A stretch of 64,000 nt of DNA from Streptomyces cinnamoneus (GCF_014650495.1 NZ_BMVB01000022.1:1-64000), one strand, 5' to 3'. Shown: positions 18,449-26,835, counted from the stretch's first letter. Numbers and translations: made by a program. The notes: a model not told the origin generated them from the sequence alone.

Positions 18449-18871
18449 TCAGCGGGGGCCAGGGGGAACGGCGTCCGCGGCGGCGAGCAGCCCTGCGGCC
18501 AGCGCCACGGCGGGGCGGTCCTGCTCCAGCCAGTCGACCTCGTCGATCCGGTCGGGGGTGAGCCAGCGCAGCTCGTCGTGGTCCTCAAGAGGGCGGGGCT
18601 CCCCCGCCAGCAGCCGGGCCGTCCAGACCTGGAGGACGTAGCCGGGCTTGAGGGGCCATTCCCCCTCGATGCGCTCCAGCGGCTCGGCCTCGATGCCGAG
18701 CTCCTCGCGCAGCTCCCGGACGAGCGCCTCCCGGGGCGTCTCGCCGGCTTCCATCTTGCCGCCGGGCAGTTCCCAGCGGCCGGCCAGCTCGGGAGGGGCG
18801 CTGCGCCGCGCGGCCAGCAGCCGCCCCCGGTCGAACACCGCTCCGCCCACCACCACACGCACCGTCGTCAT
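18449..18871 (-). CDS. Nudix hydrolase, MutT/8-oxo-dGTP type
   Basis: This is a 140-residue (deoxy)nucleoside-triphosphate pyrophosphohydrolase. The Nudix box is complete: G-x5-E-x7-REL-x-EE-x-G-I in GGKMEAGETPREALVRELRE followed by ELGI. The N-terminal MTTVRVVVGGAVFDRGRLLAA and LAGRWELPGGK are typical of the MutT branch that removes oxidised dGTP or pyrimidine nucleotides. I start at the ATG 18871; a TTG three codons earlier is the alternative. It lies in the same direction as its neighbours but with a 170-bp gap, so it is probably a separate unit. Confidence 0.92.
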   Translation of the reverse strand: MTTVRVVVGGAVFDRGRLLAARRSAPPELAGRWELPGGKMEAGETPREALVRELREELGIEAEPLERIEGEWPLKPGYVLQVWTARLLAGEPRPLEDHDELRWLTPDRIDEVDWLEQDRPAVALAAGLLAAADAVPPGPR

Positions 18872-18995
18872 GGAGGCCAAGCCTACGGTGCGGGGCAGCG
18901 GACCCGGGACGGCGCCGGGCCTGGGAAGGCGCCGCCCCGGGGGCGCACACCTGGAGAAGTCGCGCGCCTCGCGCGCCGGCCTCCCCAGGAAGCGG

Positions 18996-19175
18996 CTAGG
19001 TGACCGCGCGGCCGACCCTCTCGACTATGTAGAGCTGCTGGCGCCCGTGGGCGTCCAGCCGGTCGGCCACGCGCTCGGCTTCCGTTCTGGTGGCGTAGCG
19101 CCCGACGCGGTAGCGGTTGCCGTTCTCGTCCTGGCGGATGACCAGCCAGGGCAGGACCGGTCCGGTGTCAGTCAT
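18996..19175 (-). CDS. Small SPOR-like protein
   Basis: This encodes a 59-residue protein starting at ATG 19175, with GGGAGGGC and AGGAAC just upstream. The sequence PWLVIRQDENGNRYRVGRYA, then TRTEAERVADRLDAHGRQQLY, has the beta-alpha-beta pattern of short Streptomyces SPOR domain-containing proteins, which resemble peptidoglycan-binding SPOR repeats. There is no signal peptide or membrane segment. A longer reading from 19322 runs into an unlikely Arg-rich leader. Confidence 0.75.
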   Translation of the reverse strand: MTDTGPVLPWLVIRQDENGNRYRVGRYATRTEAERVADRLDAHGRQQLYIVERVGRAVT

Positions 19176-19331
19176 CGTTCCTGCCCTCCCGCCGTCGCCG
19201 CGCGCACCGGCGCACGCCCTTCGGTGACTTCCGAAGAAACCGCAGTCCGCATATGCCCGAGCGTACGCCCGACCTTTACGCAGCGGATACGGGTTTTCAC
19301 GAAGAGGTACGCATTCGGCCACCCGTAAGGG

Positions 19332-20975
19332 TTACGTGGCCTTCGCCAGCTCCGCTTCGTCGGCCTCCTCGGCCACGGGAGCCTCGGCCATCTCCTTCTC
19401 GACCTGGACGAGCGTCGGGTTGCGCCAGGCGCTCTGCACGCCCCACGCGTAGAAGGCGAGGGCGATCAGGACAACGACCACGATGTCCCAGCCCGGGGCG
19501 AGGTAGCCCTTGCCGCCGAACTCGGTGCCGCCGGCCCACGAGACGAACGCCATGACCAGCAGGTAGGTCACCATCCAGGCGCCGGCCTGCAGGTGCGGCT
19601 TCAGCTCGGCCCAGGGCTTGCGCAGCTCGTACCAGGCCCAGATCGGCAGGCCGATGGCCATGATGAAGATGACCTTGCCCGTGAGCGGCCAGCGGGCCCA
19701 GTACATGACCAGGGAGCCGAAGATCATCGCGATGGGGGCGATGACCGGCATGGCCTTGAGCTTGACCGGGCGCTTCATGTCCGGCGCGATGCGGCGCAGC
19801 GACATCACGGCGACGGGGCCGGTGATGTACGAGATGACCGTGGCCACACCGACGATCTCGGCGATCGAGCCCCAGCCGCGGAAGACGGCCAGGAAGACGA
19901 AGGAGATCACGAGGTTGAGCAGCAGGGCCGGCTTCGGGACACCGGTCTTGGGGTCGACCTTGCCGAAGACCTTCGGCAGGTGGCCGTTCTCCTGGACGCC
20001 GTTGATCATGCGCGAGGTGGTGGCCGCGTAGATCATGCCGGTGCCCGAGGGGGAGATGAAGGCGTCCGCGTAGAGCAGCAGCGCCAGCCAGTTCAGGCCC
20101 CAGGTGATGGAGAGGTCCGCCAGCGGGGACTTGTAGGCCAGGGTGTTCCAGCCGCCGGAGAGGTCCGCGGCGGGGACGGCCATCAGGAAGGCGACCTGCA
20201 GCGCGATGTAGATGACCAGCGCGATCAGGATGGAGCCGACGACGGCCTTCGGCAGCGACTTGCCGGGGTTGCGGGCCTCGGCGGCCATGTTGAGCGGCGA
20301 CTGGAAGCCGTTGAAGGCCCAGACGATGCCCGCGACGGCGACGGCGCTGAAGACGGCGCTCCAGCCGTTGGGGGCGAAGCCGCCGTGGGCGGAGCCGACG
20401 TTGCTGGTGTCGAAGTGCGCGAAGATCAGCGCGCCCGCGGTCAGCGCCGGCACCACGACCTTGAACACGGTGATCGCGTTGTTCGTCTTGGCGAACAGGG
20501 TGATCGCGAACCAGTTCAGGAAGAAGTAGAAGACCACCAGGACGCTGGCGGCCGCGAGGCCGGTGCCGGTGAGCTCCTTGCCGTCGAAGAGCTTGCCCGC
20601 CCAGTCGAACTTCCACGAGCTCATGTACTGGATCGACGCGGTGGCCTCGCCGGGAATGACGGAGACGATCGCGATCCAGTTGGCCCAGGCGGCCATGTAG
20701 CCGGCCAGCGAGCCGTGCGAGAACTGGCCGTACCGCACCATGCCGCCGGCCTTCGGGAACATCGAGCCGAGCTCGGTGTAGGTCAGCGCGATGGTCAGCG
20801 CCACGATGGCGCCGATGACCCAGGCAAAGATGGCGGCCGGGCCGGCCAGCACGGCGGCACGCTCGGCACCGAACAGCCAGCCGGAGCCGATGATCGACCC
20901 GAGGCCGACGGCGGTCAGAGCCGTCGTGCCGAGGGTCCGGCGGTAATTCGAGTGGGAACCCTGTTCGGTGCTCAA
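19332..20975 (-). CDS. APC-family amino acid permease
   Basis: This is a 547-residue amino acid/polyamine/organocation transporter with about 12-13 membrane helices. The first helix carries the family motif GLGSIIGSGWLFG (residues 24-36), followed by EGA-like PAAIFAWVIGAIVAL. Helices continue to the C-terminus (VVVVLIALAFYAWGV), then an acidic tail. The TTG start follows GGAGAT with good spacing. The substrate cannot be told from sequence; aspartate:proton-symporter-like APC members have this length. It stands alone, with a 260-bp gap to the GntR gene. Confidence 0.9.
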   Translation of the reverse strand: MSTEQGSHSNYRRTLGTTALTAVGLGSIIGSGWLFGAERAAVLAGPAAIFAWVIGAIVALTIALTYTELGSMFPKAGGMVRYGQFSHGSLAGYMAAWANWIAIVSVIPGEATASIQYMSSWKFDWAGKLFDGKELTGTGLAAASVLVVFYFFLNWFAITLFAKTNNAITVFKVVVPALTAGALIFAHFDTSNVGSAHGGFAPNGWSAVFSAVAVAGIVWAFNGFQSPLNMAAEARNPGKSLPKAVVGSILIALVIYIALQVAFLMAVPAADLSGGWNTLAYKSPLADLSITWGLNWLALLLYADAFISPSGTGMIYAATTSRMINGVQENGHLPKVFGKVDPKTGVPKPALLLNLVISFVFLAVFRGWGSIAEIVGVATVISYITGPVAVMSLRRIAPDMKRPVKLKAMPVIAPIAMIFGSLVMYWARWPLTGKVIFIMAIGLPIWAWYELRKPWAELKPHLQAGAWMVTYLLVMAFVSWAGGTEFGGKGYLAPGWDIVVVVLIALAFYAWGVQSAWRNPTLVQVEKEMAEAPVAEEADEAELAKAT

Positions 20976-21235
20976 ACCCCGGATCTCCTTTTCCTTCTAC
21001 TCCCCCACGGGCAGGACGCAAACCGCGCCATCGTACGGGCGATTTGGCCGAGTTGGTTCTGCCAAAAGGCCCTGACCTGGGACGATGTGAGTTTTGCAAC
21101 ACCGGAGGGACCTATTCCGAATGAGGACGGAACGGGACATAGGAGACACTTCCTACCCGCTGGTACGGACCAGCGGGAGGCGTTTCCGGACTTCTGTTCA
21201 ACTGACTTCCGAGTCAGTTCATGTTCGGTTCACGG
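20976..21235. other. Gap between the amino acid permease and the GntR gene
   Basis: This 260-bp stretch holds the permease promoter region (read leftwards) and the tail of the GntR transcript. I see no strong hairpin or further gene in it. Confidence 0.4.
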
Positions 21236-21988
21236 CTACTTCACGGGCAGGTGGTAAGCGACCCGGTAGCGCTCGGCCAGCATGACGACGTCGGCGGTCT
21301 CGACCGGGCAGCCGCCCGCGCAGTACGTCCGCGACACCACCACCACGCAGTGACCCGGCACCCCGCCGAGGGCGAGCGTCTCCTCGGCCAGCCCGGGGCG
21401 GGCGCCGACCTCCTCGGTGACGTTGTCCACGATCAGGTCGATGGCGGCCATCCGCTCCACCACACCGCGCCCGGCCAGCGGGCCCTCCTCGGGCAGCATC
21501 ACGGGCGTGCGGCCGGTGAGGGCCAGGGGCTCCCAGGAGGTGGAGAGCATGCACGGCTCACCCGCGGACCGGAAGAGGTAGTCGGTCCGCATCACCCGGT
21601 CGCCCACCGCGATCCGCAGCCGCCGGGCGGTGACGGCGTCGGCCACCCCCTGCTCGCTGCGGGACTCCCAGGTGCCCTTGACCCGGTCGTCGGCCTGCTC
21701 CTGCCGGAAGGGCGTGGACTCGCCGACCGCGCGGTACCCCGTACGGACCACGGCGCGCGGCACCGGCTGCTCGCGGACGTACGTCCCGGAGCCGGATCTC
21801 CCCTCCACCAGCCCCTCGGCCATCAGCACCTTGCGGGCCTCCAGGGCGACCGTGTCGGAGACCCCGTACTGCTCCCGGATGCGCGCCTGGGACGGTAGCC
21901 GGGTGTGCGGCGGCAGCTCGCCGGCGACGATCTTCTGGCGCAGATCGCCGGCGACGCGAAGGTATGCGGGCTGGTCACCGAAGGCCAC
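21236..21988 (-). CDS. GntR-family transcriptional regulator (HutC type)
   Basis: This is a 250-residue regulator. The N-terminal winged helix (AYLRVAGDLRQKIVAGELPP, then TRLPSQARIREQYGVSDTVA) is the GntR DNA-binding domain; the C-terminal half is a UTRA/HutC effector domain that binds a small ligand. I chose the GTG at 21988 because GGGAG lies 5 nt upstream and the conserved MAFGDQPAYL start follows; readings up to 22162 are possible but run through palindromic DNA. Several GTTGC/GCAAC palindromes lie immediately upstream (22004-22050), suggesting autoregulation. The target and ligand are unknown; the adjacent cupin and permease are candidates. Confidence 0.88.
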   Translation of the reverse strand: MAFGDQPAYLRVAGDLRQKIVAGELPPHTRLPSQARIREQYGVSDTVALEARKVLMAEGLVEGRSGSGTYVREQPVPRAVVRTGYRAVGESTPFRQEQADDRVKGTWESRSEQGVADAVTARRLRIAVGDRVMRTDYLFRSAGEPCMLSTSWEPLALTGRTPVMLPEEGPLAGRGVVERMAAIDLIVDNVTEEVGARPGLAEETLALGGVPGHCVVVVSRTYCAGGCPVETADVVMLAERYRVAYHLPVK

Positions 21989-22003
21989 GTCCACTCCCAA
22001 AGG

Positions 22004-22050
22004 GTTGACAGTCCGCAACAGCTTGGCAACCGACGGTTGCGGTCCGCAAC
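22004..22050. promoter_or_regulatory. Cluster of GTTGC/GCAAC palindromes, probable GntR operator
   Basis: Three overlapping sites lie 15-62 bp before the GntR start: GTTGACAGTCCGCAAC (22004-22019), the perfect 15-bp palindrome GCAACCGACGGTTGC (22026-22040) and the perfect 15-bp palindrome GTTGCGGTCCGCAAC (22036-22050). All keep GTTG-N(7-8)-CAAC or its inverse. The position fits autorepression; the binding protein is inferred. Confidence 0.55.
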
Positions 22051-22211
22051 TTCTGGCCAAGGCATTACCCGGCGCGGCGAGCCCCAGCTCAGACCGGCCC
22101 ACCCGAGATCCACTCGGCACATGCGCCGAGCACGCACCGGAGGCACATCCGCATCTATGCAAGGAATGCGGCTACGGCGCGCGCCCACGGAGCGTGCGCT
22201 CCGCCACTCCC

Positions 22212-22703
22212 CTACTCCACGAAGTAGGAGTCGTGGCGCACGAAGAACTCCGTGCGCTCCTCGTCCGTCGCGTCCGCGAGGGCCGCGAGCCCCTCGAAGT
22301 ACTCCTCGCGCGGCGCGCCCGGAGCGAAGAGCATCAGCATCTCGGCGGGCGCGTCCGAGTCGTTGCGGAAGGCGTGCAGCCCGCCCTGCGGCACGTACAG
22401 GAAGTCACCCTTCCTGGCGTCGATCCACTCCACCCCGTTGAACAGCCGGACCGTGCCGTCGAGCACGAAGAACGACTCCGAGATCGTCTTGTGGAAGTGC
22501 GTCTTGGGCCCGCCCGCCTTCGGGCTCATCTCCACGCGGTAGAGCCCGAACTCGCCCTTCGTCGTGGCCTTGGTGGCCAGGTAGTGCATCGCGTCCCCGC
22601 CGGCCACGCCCAGCTCGGGCGGGGTGTCCACGGTCCGGAAGACCGCGCTGACCTCGCCCTCGTCACGGTGATAGACCTGCTCCGGATACTCCGGGTACGA
22701 CAT
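22212..22703 (-). CDS. Cupin-domain protein
   Basis: This is a 163-residue single-domain cupin. Motif 1 is visible as THFHKTISESFFVLDGTVRL (two metal-ligand His and a Glu) and motif 2 as PQGGLHAFRN, so a metal site is likely. The ATG at 22703 is preceded by AAGGGGG. There are no signals for export. Cupins of this kind are small dioxygenases, isomerases or sensors; the substrate cannot be told. It lies in the same direction as the GntR gene, 223 bp upstream of its start. Confidence 0.85.
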   Translation of the reverse strand: MSYPEYPEQVYHRDEGEVSAVFRTVDTPPELGVAGGDAMHYLATKATTKGEFGLYRVEMSPKAGGPKTHFHKTISESFFVLDGTVRLFNGVEWIDARKGDFLYVPQGGLHAFRNDSDAPAEMLMLFAPGAPREEYFEGLAALADATDEERTEFFVRHDSYFVE

Positions 22704-22791
22704 CGGATCCCCCTTGTCAACAGTCCTGCCCGAAGGCACTGTTCCTGTCCGTGATCAACCGCGGGGCCACCGGCCTATTCCCGGCCACGGG

Positions 22792-22828
22792 GACGACGAA
22801 GGGGCCGGACACGGCAGAGCCCGGCCCC
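22792..22828. repeat. Copy 1 of a 17-bp repeat with attached hairpin
   Basis: The 17 bp GACGACGAAGGGGCCGG at 22792-22808 recurs at 24025-24041. Here GGGGCCGG (22801-22808) pairs with CCGGCCCC (22821-22828). It sits in the leader of the following gene; the second copy forms that gene's terminator. Confidence 0.5.
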
Positions 22829-22862
22829 CACGGTTGTCAGTGGCGGCTGCTTCCATGGCGCC

Positions 22863-24026
22863 ATGAGCACTGCGCACGAGACCGCCGCCCTTCTCCCCGA
22901 CCCCGTCCAGCTCCGCGCCCATCTGCGCGCCCTGGCCGTCCTGGACACGACGATCGGCGACGATCCGCGGTTCTGCCAGTACACCTTCGACACCGCCCGG
23001 GGCCACGGCGAGGAGGCGGCCCTGATGGAGAACGGCTCGGGGGACGACTTCTCCGTCCACTTCACCCCCGCCGGCGTGCTCATACGCGGCTTCGACCACG
23101 AGTCGGAGATGAGCCCGTACGGGACGGACGACGAGCAGGTCTGGCCCGGTGTCATCGACGAAGTGCCCGCCGCGCTGCGCCCGCTCCTGGACGAGCCCGC
23201 CTTCCATGACGAGGGGATCGGCGCGCCTCGGGTCACCGTCTGCCTGTGGCGGGAGACCGGTGACACCGTCTGGCGCACCGGCTCGGCCATCACCTTCCCC
23301 ACCGGCAGCGAGGACCCGGACGGCTCCGGCTTCCTCTTCCGTCTCCTCACCGACCGTTCCCCCGAGGCCGTCCAGGCCCACTTCGAGGACTACTACGAGC
23401 GCCCCGTCCCCCTCGACGCCGTCCGCCACGTCCTCGCCGGACACCCGTTGACCCCTGCGATCGCAGGGGCCCTCAACCCGGCCGTCCTCTCGGACGACGC
23501 ACTGCTGCAGAGGATCGCCGCACATCCCGAGGTCGCCTCCTACCTGGCCGGCGACGGCGAGTTCGACCTCGCCCGCACGGATCCGATCGAGCCGATCGCC
23601 CTGCCCAACGGCCTCCCGGTGGAGCCCGTCGCCGGCTGCAACGCGGGCGGCACCCACTACCTCTGCGGCCCGGCCGTCCCCGACGGCCCCCGCGCCGTCC
23701 TCTACACGGACTCCGAGGGCCGGGCCTCCCTCGTCGGCGAGTCCCTCGCCGAGGCCCTGACCCTCGCCGTCGTCCTCCCGTCCTGGCACGACGCCCTGGC
23801 CGGCTTCCGCCCTCCGGTCCTCAACGCCGACTACCTCGACGACCACCCGGATCACCCTGCCGTCCGCGACCGTCTCCTCGCCGCCCTCCGGCTCCCCCCG
23901 GCCACCGAGCAGGAAGTCCTGGACCGCCTCCTCGCCACTGCCGCCCGCACCGCCCCCGACGGGTTCCTCCCGCACGTTCCCGGTGAGGAGGAGTCCGCCT
24001 TCGAGCCGCTGCTCGAAGCACCGTGA
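22863..24026 (+). CDS. Hypothetical protein of unknown function
   Basis: This encodes a 387-residue soluble, acidic protein that I do not recognise. The N-terminal half has a repeat-like pattern of aromatic and acidic residues (GFDHESEMSPYGTDDEQVWPG, then CLWRETGDTVWRTG); the C-terminal half contains two short helical motifs (HVLAGHPLTPAIAGALNPAV and RIAAHPEVASYLAG). There is no signal peptide, membrane helix or catalytic motif I can name. The start and the following terminator are clear. Its two flanks share a 17-bp identical sequence. It may be an accessory gene, possibly an immunity-type protein, but that is a guess. Confidence 0.75.
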   Translation: MSTAHETAALLPDPVQLRAHLRALAVLDTTIGDDPRFCQYTFDTARGHGEEAALMENGSGDDFSVHFTPAGVLIRGFDHESEMSPYGTDDEQVWPGVIDEVPAALRPLLDEPAFHDEGIGAPRVTVCLWRETGDTVWRTGSAITFPTGSEDPDGSGFLFRLLTDRSPEAVQAHFEDYYERPVPLDAVRHVLAGHPLTPAIAGALNPAVLSDDALLQRIAAHPEVASYLAGDGEFDLARTDPIEPIALPNGLPVEPVAGCNAGGTHYLCGPAVPDGPRAVLYTDSEGRASLVGESLAEALTLAVVLPSWHDALAGFRPPVLNADYLDDHPDHPAVRDRLLAALRLPPATEQEVLDRLLATAARTAPDGFLPHVPGEEESAFEPLLEAP

Positions 24027-24031
24027 CGACG

Positions 24032-24063
24032 AAGGGGCCGGCCCCCTGAGGAGCCGGCCCCTT
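24032..24063 (+). terminator. Terminator of the unknown gene at 22863-24026
   Basis: A perfect 11-bp stem, AAGGGGCCGGC (24032-24042) with GCCGGCCCCTT (24053-24063), starts 6 nt after the stop codon. Confidence 0.75.
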
Positions 24064-24173
24064 GCAGTAATGCATCGGTCACACGTTGAAGCGGAACGCA
24101 TAGCGCAACGCTCCCACCTGCAGAAACGTGGTTCTGCAGGGTCCAAGTCAGCGCAGAATCAGCACGGGATTGC
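24064..24173. repeat. Left border of the ychF-associated mini-island
   Basis: Positions 24081-24097 repeat exactly 17 bp of the ychF 3' end (25749-25765); with the preceding TC the copy still reads F-R-F-N-V-stop on the minus strand. GCAGTAA also recurs 10 bp before each copy. A hairpin CTGCAGAA/TTCTGCAG (24118-24139) and a 29-bp element at 24145-24173, 24 of 29 identical to 25636-25664, follow. This looks like an attachment-site remnant. Confidence 0.55.
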
Positions 24174-24184
24174 GTCGACGCCTT

Positions 24185-24945
24185 CTACGCGGGACCGTCG
24201 TCATCACTCAGCGGTCGCATGGAGATCTCAGAGAGGGCGGGTTCCACCACTTCAGGGACCTCCACACCTGAGGCCTGCTCCGAACTTTGCCGCCCAAGCC
24301 GCTTCCGGACCTCACTGCTCAGCGCTTCGACGGAGCGCGACTGCTCCTCCTGCGCGTCTGCGCTTCTCTTGAGATGCTTCGCAATCTGATGGGTACTCCA
24401 CTCCACCGAGTCGGTCTCTAGAGCACTGTCTCGGAGGGCTTCAAGATCCACCGTGTAGATGAGCGAGTCCACACGGCCGAACGGTCCATCCGCTTCCACC
24501 CGAAACTCGTAGATCTTGGGCAGCTCCGAGGAGAACAGCTGATGACCCATGTCCATGACGAAAGGGATTCGGCGCTTCGGAGGCAAGGTGGCGATGGGGC
24601 GATGGGGCGACTGACAGCGCGGTTGAGCGTCGCGGCCCGCTCGGACCCGAGAGTGGTCTGCAACGGAGGGTTCACTGAGATGCGTACGTTGCGGGCCAAG
24701 GTCTGACCAATGTTCTCGACCACCAGCACGAGCAGCGACGACCCGGGGATACGAGGCCTGATGTCGACGATGACGTACGGCTCCGCCTGCTCGCGTTGCG
24801 CCTTCTCTGTGAGGGCGTTGGCTTGGGCCACTGCTCTGGCCTGGCGCCGGTTGTAGACGAGGGCCCAAAACGCGGCCGTCGTCGAGAAGACGAGAGCTGC
24901 CACGGAGATGACCACCGTGGCGATCTGGACCGATGAGTCACTCAT
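24185..24945 (-). pseudogene. Frameshifted gene for a small membrane-anchored protein of unknown function
   Basis: Reading from ATG 24945 gives MSDSSVQIATVVISVAALVF, a single N-terminal membrane helix (about residues 7-29), then RRQARAVAQANALTEKAQRE and a soluble domain. The frame breaks at an 8-bp tandem duplication (GCGATGGG twice, 24591-24606). With one copy removed, the frame continues through RPIATLPPKRRIPFVMDMG to a stop at 24185, giving a protein of about 250 residues with a Gln/Glu/Ser-rich C-terminal part. So this is a recently broken or phase-variable gene, or a sequencing artefact. I do not recognise the family. It lies inside the mini-island next to a Uma2 gene. Confidence 0.7.
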
Positions 24946-25053
24946 GGCCGGATGCTAGGTGTGTGGCCGGTCATGGCGCGACAAGTTGCCGAAAACCCCC
25001 GGACCGGGATCGTTGGCTCTCCAGCCTGAGCTGCGGGCCGCTACCGTGAAGCC

Positions 25054-25635
25054 ATGACCGCACTGCCCGACTGGATGCGCCCGCCGCGCGCGGAAGGCTG
25101 GTTCGCGGAGGACCTCGACCGCCTCCCCGAGGCACCTCGCCACACCGAGCTGATCGACGGAGCCCTCGTCTTCATGATGTCGCCCCAGCGGTCCTGGCAT
25201 GGCCGCCTCGTCACCGCCCTGACCACCAACCTCATGGCGCAGGCGCCGGACGGCTTCGAGGTCGAGCGTGAGATGACGATTCGCCTCGATGCCCGCAACC
25301 GGCCCGAGCCGGACCTCCTGTTGACGAACCTGACCTATGACCCCGACCGCACCTGGTACGCCCCGGAGGACGTCAAGCTCGTCGTGGAGGCGGTCTCGCC
25401 CGAGTCCGCCCATCGCGATCGCACAGTAAAGCTCCGCAAGTACGCGGAAGCCGGCATCCCCCACTACTGGTGCATCGAGGACGAGGACGGAGCACCAGTC
25501 GTCCACGTCTACGAGCTCGACGAACCCACCGGCGTCTACGCGCCCGCCGGCATCTTCCGGGGCACCCTCCAGCGCCCGGTGCCCTTCGAGATCAGCTTGG
25601 ACCTCGACAAGCTCACGCCACCCCGAAGCAGCTGA
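25054..25635 (+). CDS. Uma2-family restriction-endonuclease-like protein
   Basis: This is a 193-residue member of the Uma2/DUF820 family, which has a PD-(D/E)XK nuclease fold. The family pattern is visible: HTELIDGALVFMMSPQRSWH, then EVEREMTIRLDARNRPEPDL (catalytic Asp) and VKLVVEAVSPESAHRDRTVK (Glu and Lys), then KYAEAGIPHYWCIE. These genes are abundant and mobile in Streptomyces; their biological role is not settled. It sits divergently from the frameshifted gene and between the ychF-derived repeats. Confidence 0.9.
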   Translation: MTALPDWMRPPRAEGWFAEDLDRLPEAPRHTELIDGALVFMMSPQRSWHGRLVTALTTNLMAQAPDGFEVEREMTIRLDARNRPEPDLLLTNLTYDPDRTWYAPEDVKLVVEAVSPESAHRDRTVKLRKYAEAGIPHYWCIEDEDGAPVVHVYELDEPTGVYAPAGIFRGTLQRPVPFEISLDLDKLTPPRSS

Positions 25636-25664
25636 AAGTCAGCACCAAGTCAGCACGGGAATGC
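25636..25664. repeat. Right copy of the 29-bp island-end repeat
   Basis: This contains AAGTCAGCACCAAGTCAGCACGGG-type sequence, itself a near tandem of AAGTCAGCAC; 24 of 29 bases match 24145-24173 in the same orientation. It directly follows the Uma2 stop codon. Short tandem elements of this sort can be integrase arm sites, but no integrase is present to test that. Confidence 0.45.
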
Positions 25665-25666
25665 AG

Positions 25667-25698
25667 AAGGGATCGGATTCGAGAGAGTCCGACCCCTT
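25667..25698 (+). terminator. Probable terminator of the Uma2 gene
   Basis: AAGGGATCGGA and TCCGACCCCTTT pair over about 10 bp with one asymmetry, followed by a short T-containing stretch. Confidence 0.5.
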
Positions 25699-25746
25699 TC
25701 TACCTGCATGCTTGACAAAACTAGCCAACACGCAGTAACGAGACGA

Positions 25747-26835
25747 TTACACGTTGAAGCGGAACTCCACCACGTCGCCGTCCGCCATCACGTACTCCTT
25801 GCCCTCCATGCGCGCCTTGCCGGCGGCGCGGGCCTCGGCGACGGAGCCGGTGGCGACCAGGTCCTCGAAGGAGATGACCTCGGCCTTGATGAAGCCCTTC
25901 TGGAAGTCGGTGTGGATCACACCGGCGGCCTCGGGGGCCGTCGCGCCCTTCTTGATCGTCCAGGCGCGGGACTCCTTGGGGCCGGCCGTCAGGTAGGTCT
26001 GCAGGCCCAGGGTGTCGAAGCCGACGCGGGCGAGGGTGGCCAGGCCCGGCTCCTCGGCGCCGACGGACTGCAGGAGCTCCATGGCGTCCTCCTCGTCGAG
26101 CTCGGCCAGGTCGGCCTCCAGCTTGGCGTTGAGGAAGATGGCCTCGGCCGGGGCGACCAGGGCGCGCTGCTCGTCCTTGAAGGCGTCGTCGGTCAGCTCG
26201 TCCTCGTCGACGTTGAAGACGTAGAGGAAGGGCTTGGTGGTGAGCAGGTGGAGGTCGTGCAGGAGCTCCGCCTTCGCCGAGCCCTGGACGATGCCGGCGG
26301 AGAAGAGGGTGGTGCCCTCTTCCAGGAGGGCCTTGGCCGCCTCGACGGCCGCCACCTTGGGGGCGACGTCCTTCTTGATCCGCATTTCCTTCTGCAGGCG
26401 CGGCAGGACCTTCTCGATGGTCTGCAGGTCCGCGAGGATCAGCTCGGTGTTGATGGTCTCGATGTCATCCTTGGGCGAGACCTTGCCGTCGACGTGGACG
26501 ACGTTCTCGTCCTTGAAGGCGCGGATGACCTGGCAGATCGCGTCGGACTCGCGGATGTTCGCGAGGAACTTGTTGCCCAGGCCCTCGCCCTCGGAGGCGC
26601 CGCGCACGATGCCGGCGATGTCGACGAAGTCGACGGTGGCCGGGAGGACCTTCTGCGAACCGAAGATCTCGGCCAGCTTGGTCAGCCGCGCGTCCGGGAC
26701 GCCGACGACGCCCACGTTGGGCTCGATCGTGGCGAACGGGTAGTTCGCCGCCAGCACGTCGTTCTTGGTCAGGGCGTTGAACAGGGTCGACTTGCCGACA
26801 TTCGGCAGACCGACGATTCCGATCGTGAGCGACAC
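25747..26835 (-). CDS. ychF: Redox-regulated ATPase YchF (Obg-like)
   Basis: This is a 362-residue Obg-family P-loop protein that binds ribosomes and prefers ATP. Motifs: G1 GLPNVGKST at residues 8-16, G3 DIAGIVRGASEGEGLGN, an Obg-type coiled-coil insert, and a C-terminal TGS domain (AWTIKKGATAPEAAGVIHTD) ending in the family-typical EFRFNV. The GTG start at 26835 has GGGAAG 7 nt upstream and gives exactly the usual length. Its last 17 bp recur at 24081-24097, which suggests that a mobile element integrated at this gene end and left it intact. Confidence 0.97.
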   Translation of the reverse strand: MSLTIGIVGLPNVGKSTLFNALTKNDVLAANYPFATIEPNVGVVGVPDARLTKLAEIFGSQKVLPATVDFVDIAGIVRGASEGEGLGNKFLANIRESDAICQVIRAFKDENVVHVDGKVSPKDDIETINTELILADLQTIEKVLPRLQKEMRIKKDVAPKVAAVEAAKALLEEGTTLFSAGIVQGSAKAELLHDLHLLTTKPFLYVFNVDEDELTDDAFKDEQRALVAPAEAIFLNAKLEADLAELDEEDAMELLQSVGAEEPGLATLARVGFDTLGLQTYLTAGPKESRAWTIKKGATAPEAAGVIHTDFQKGFIKAEVISFEDLVATGSVAEARAAGKARMEGKEYVMADGDVVEFRFNV

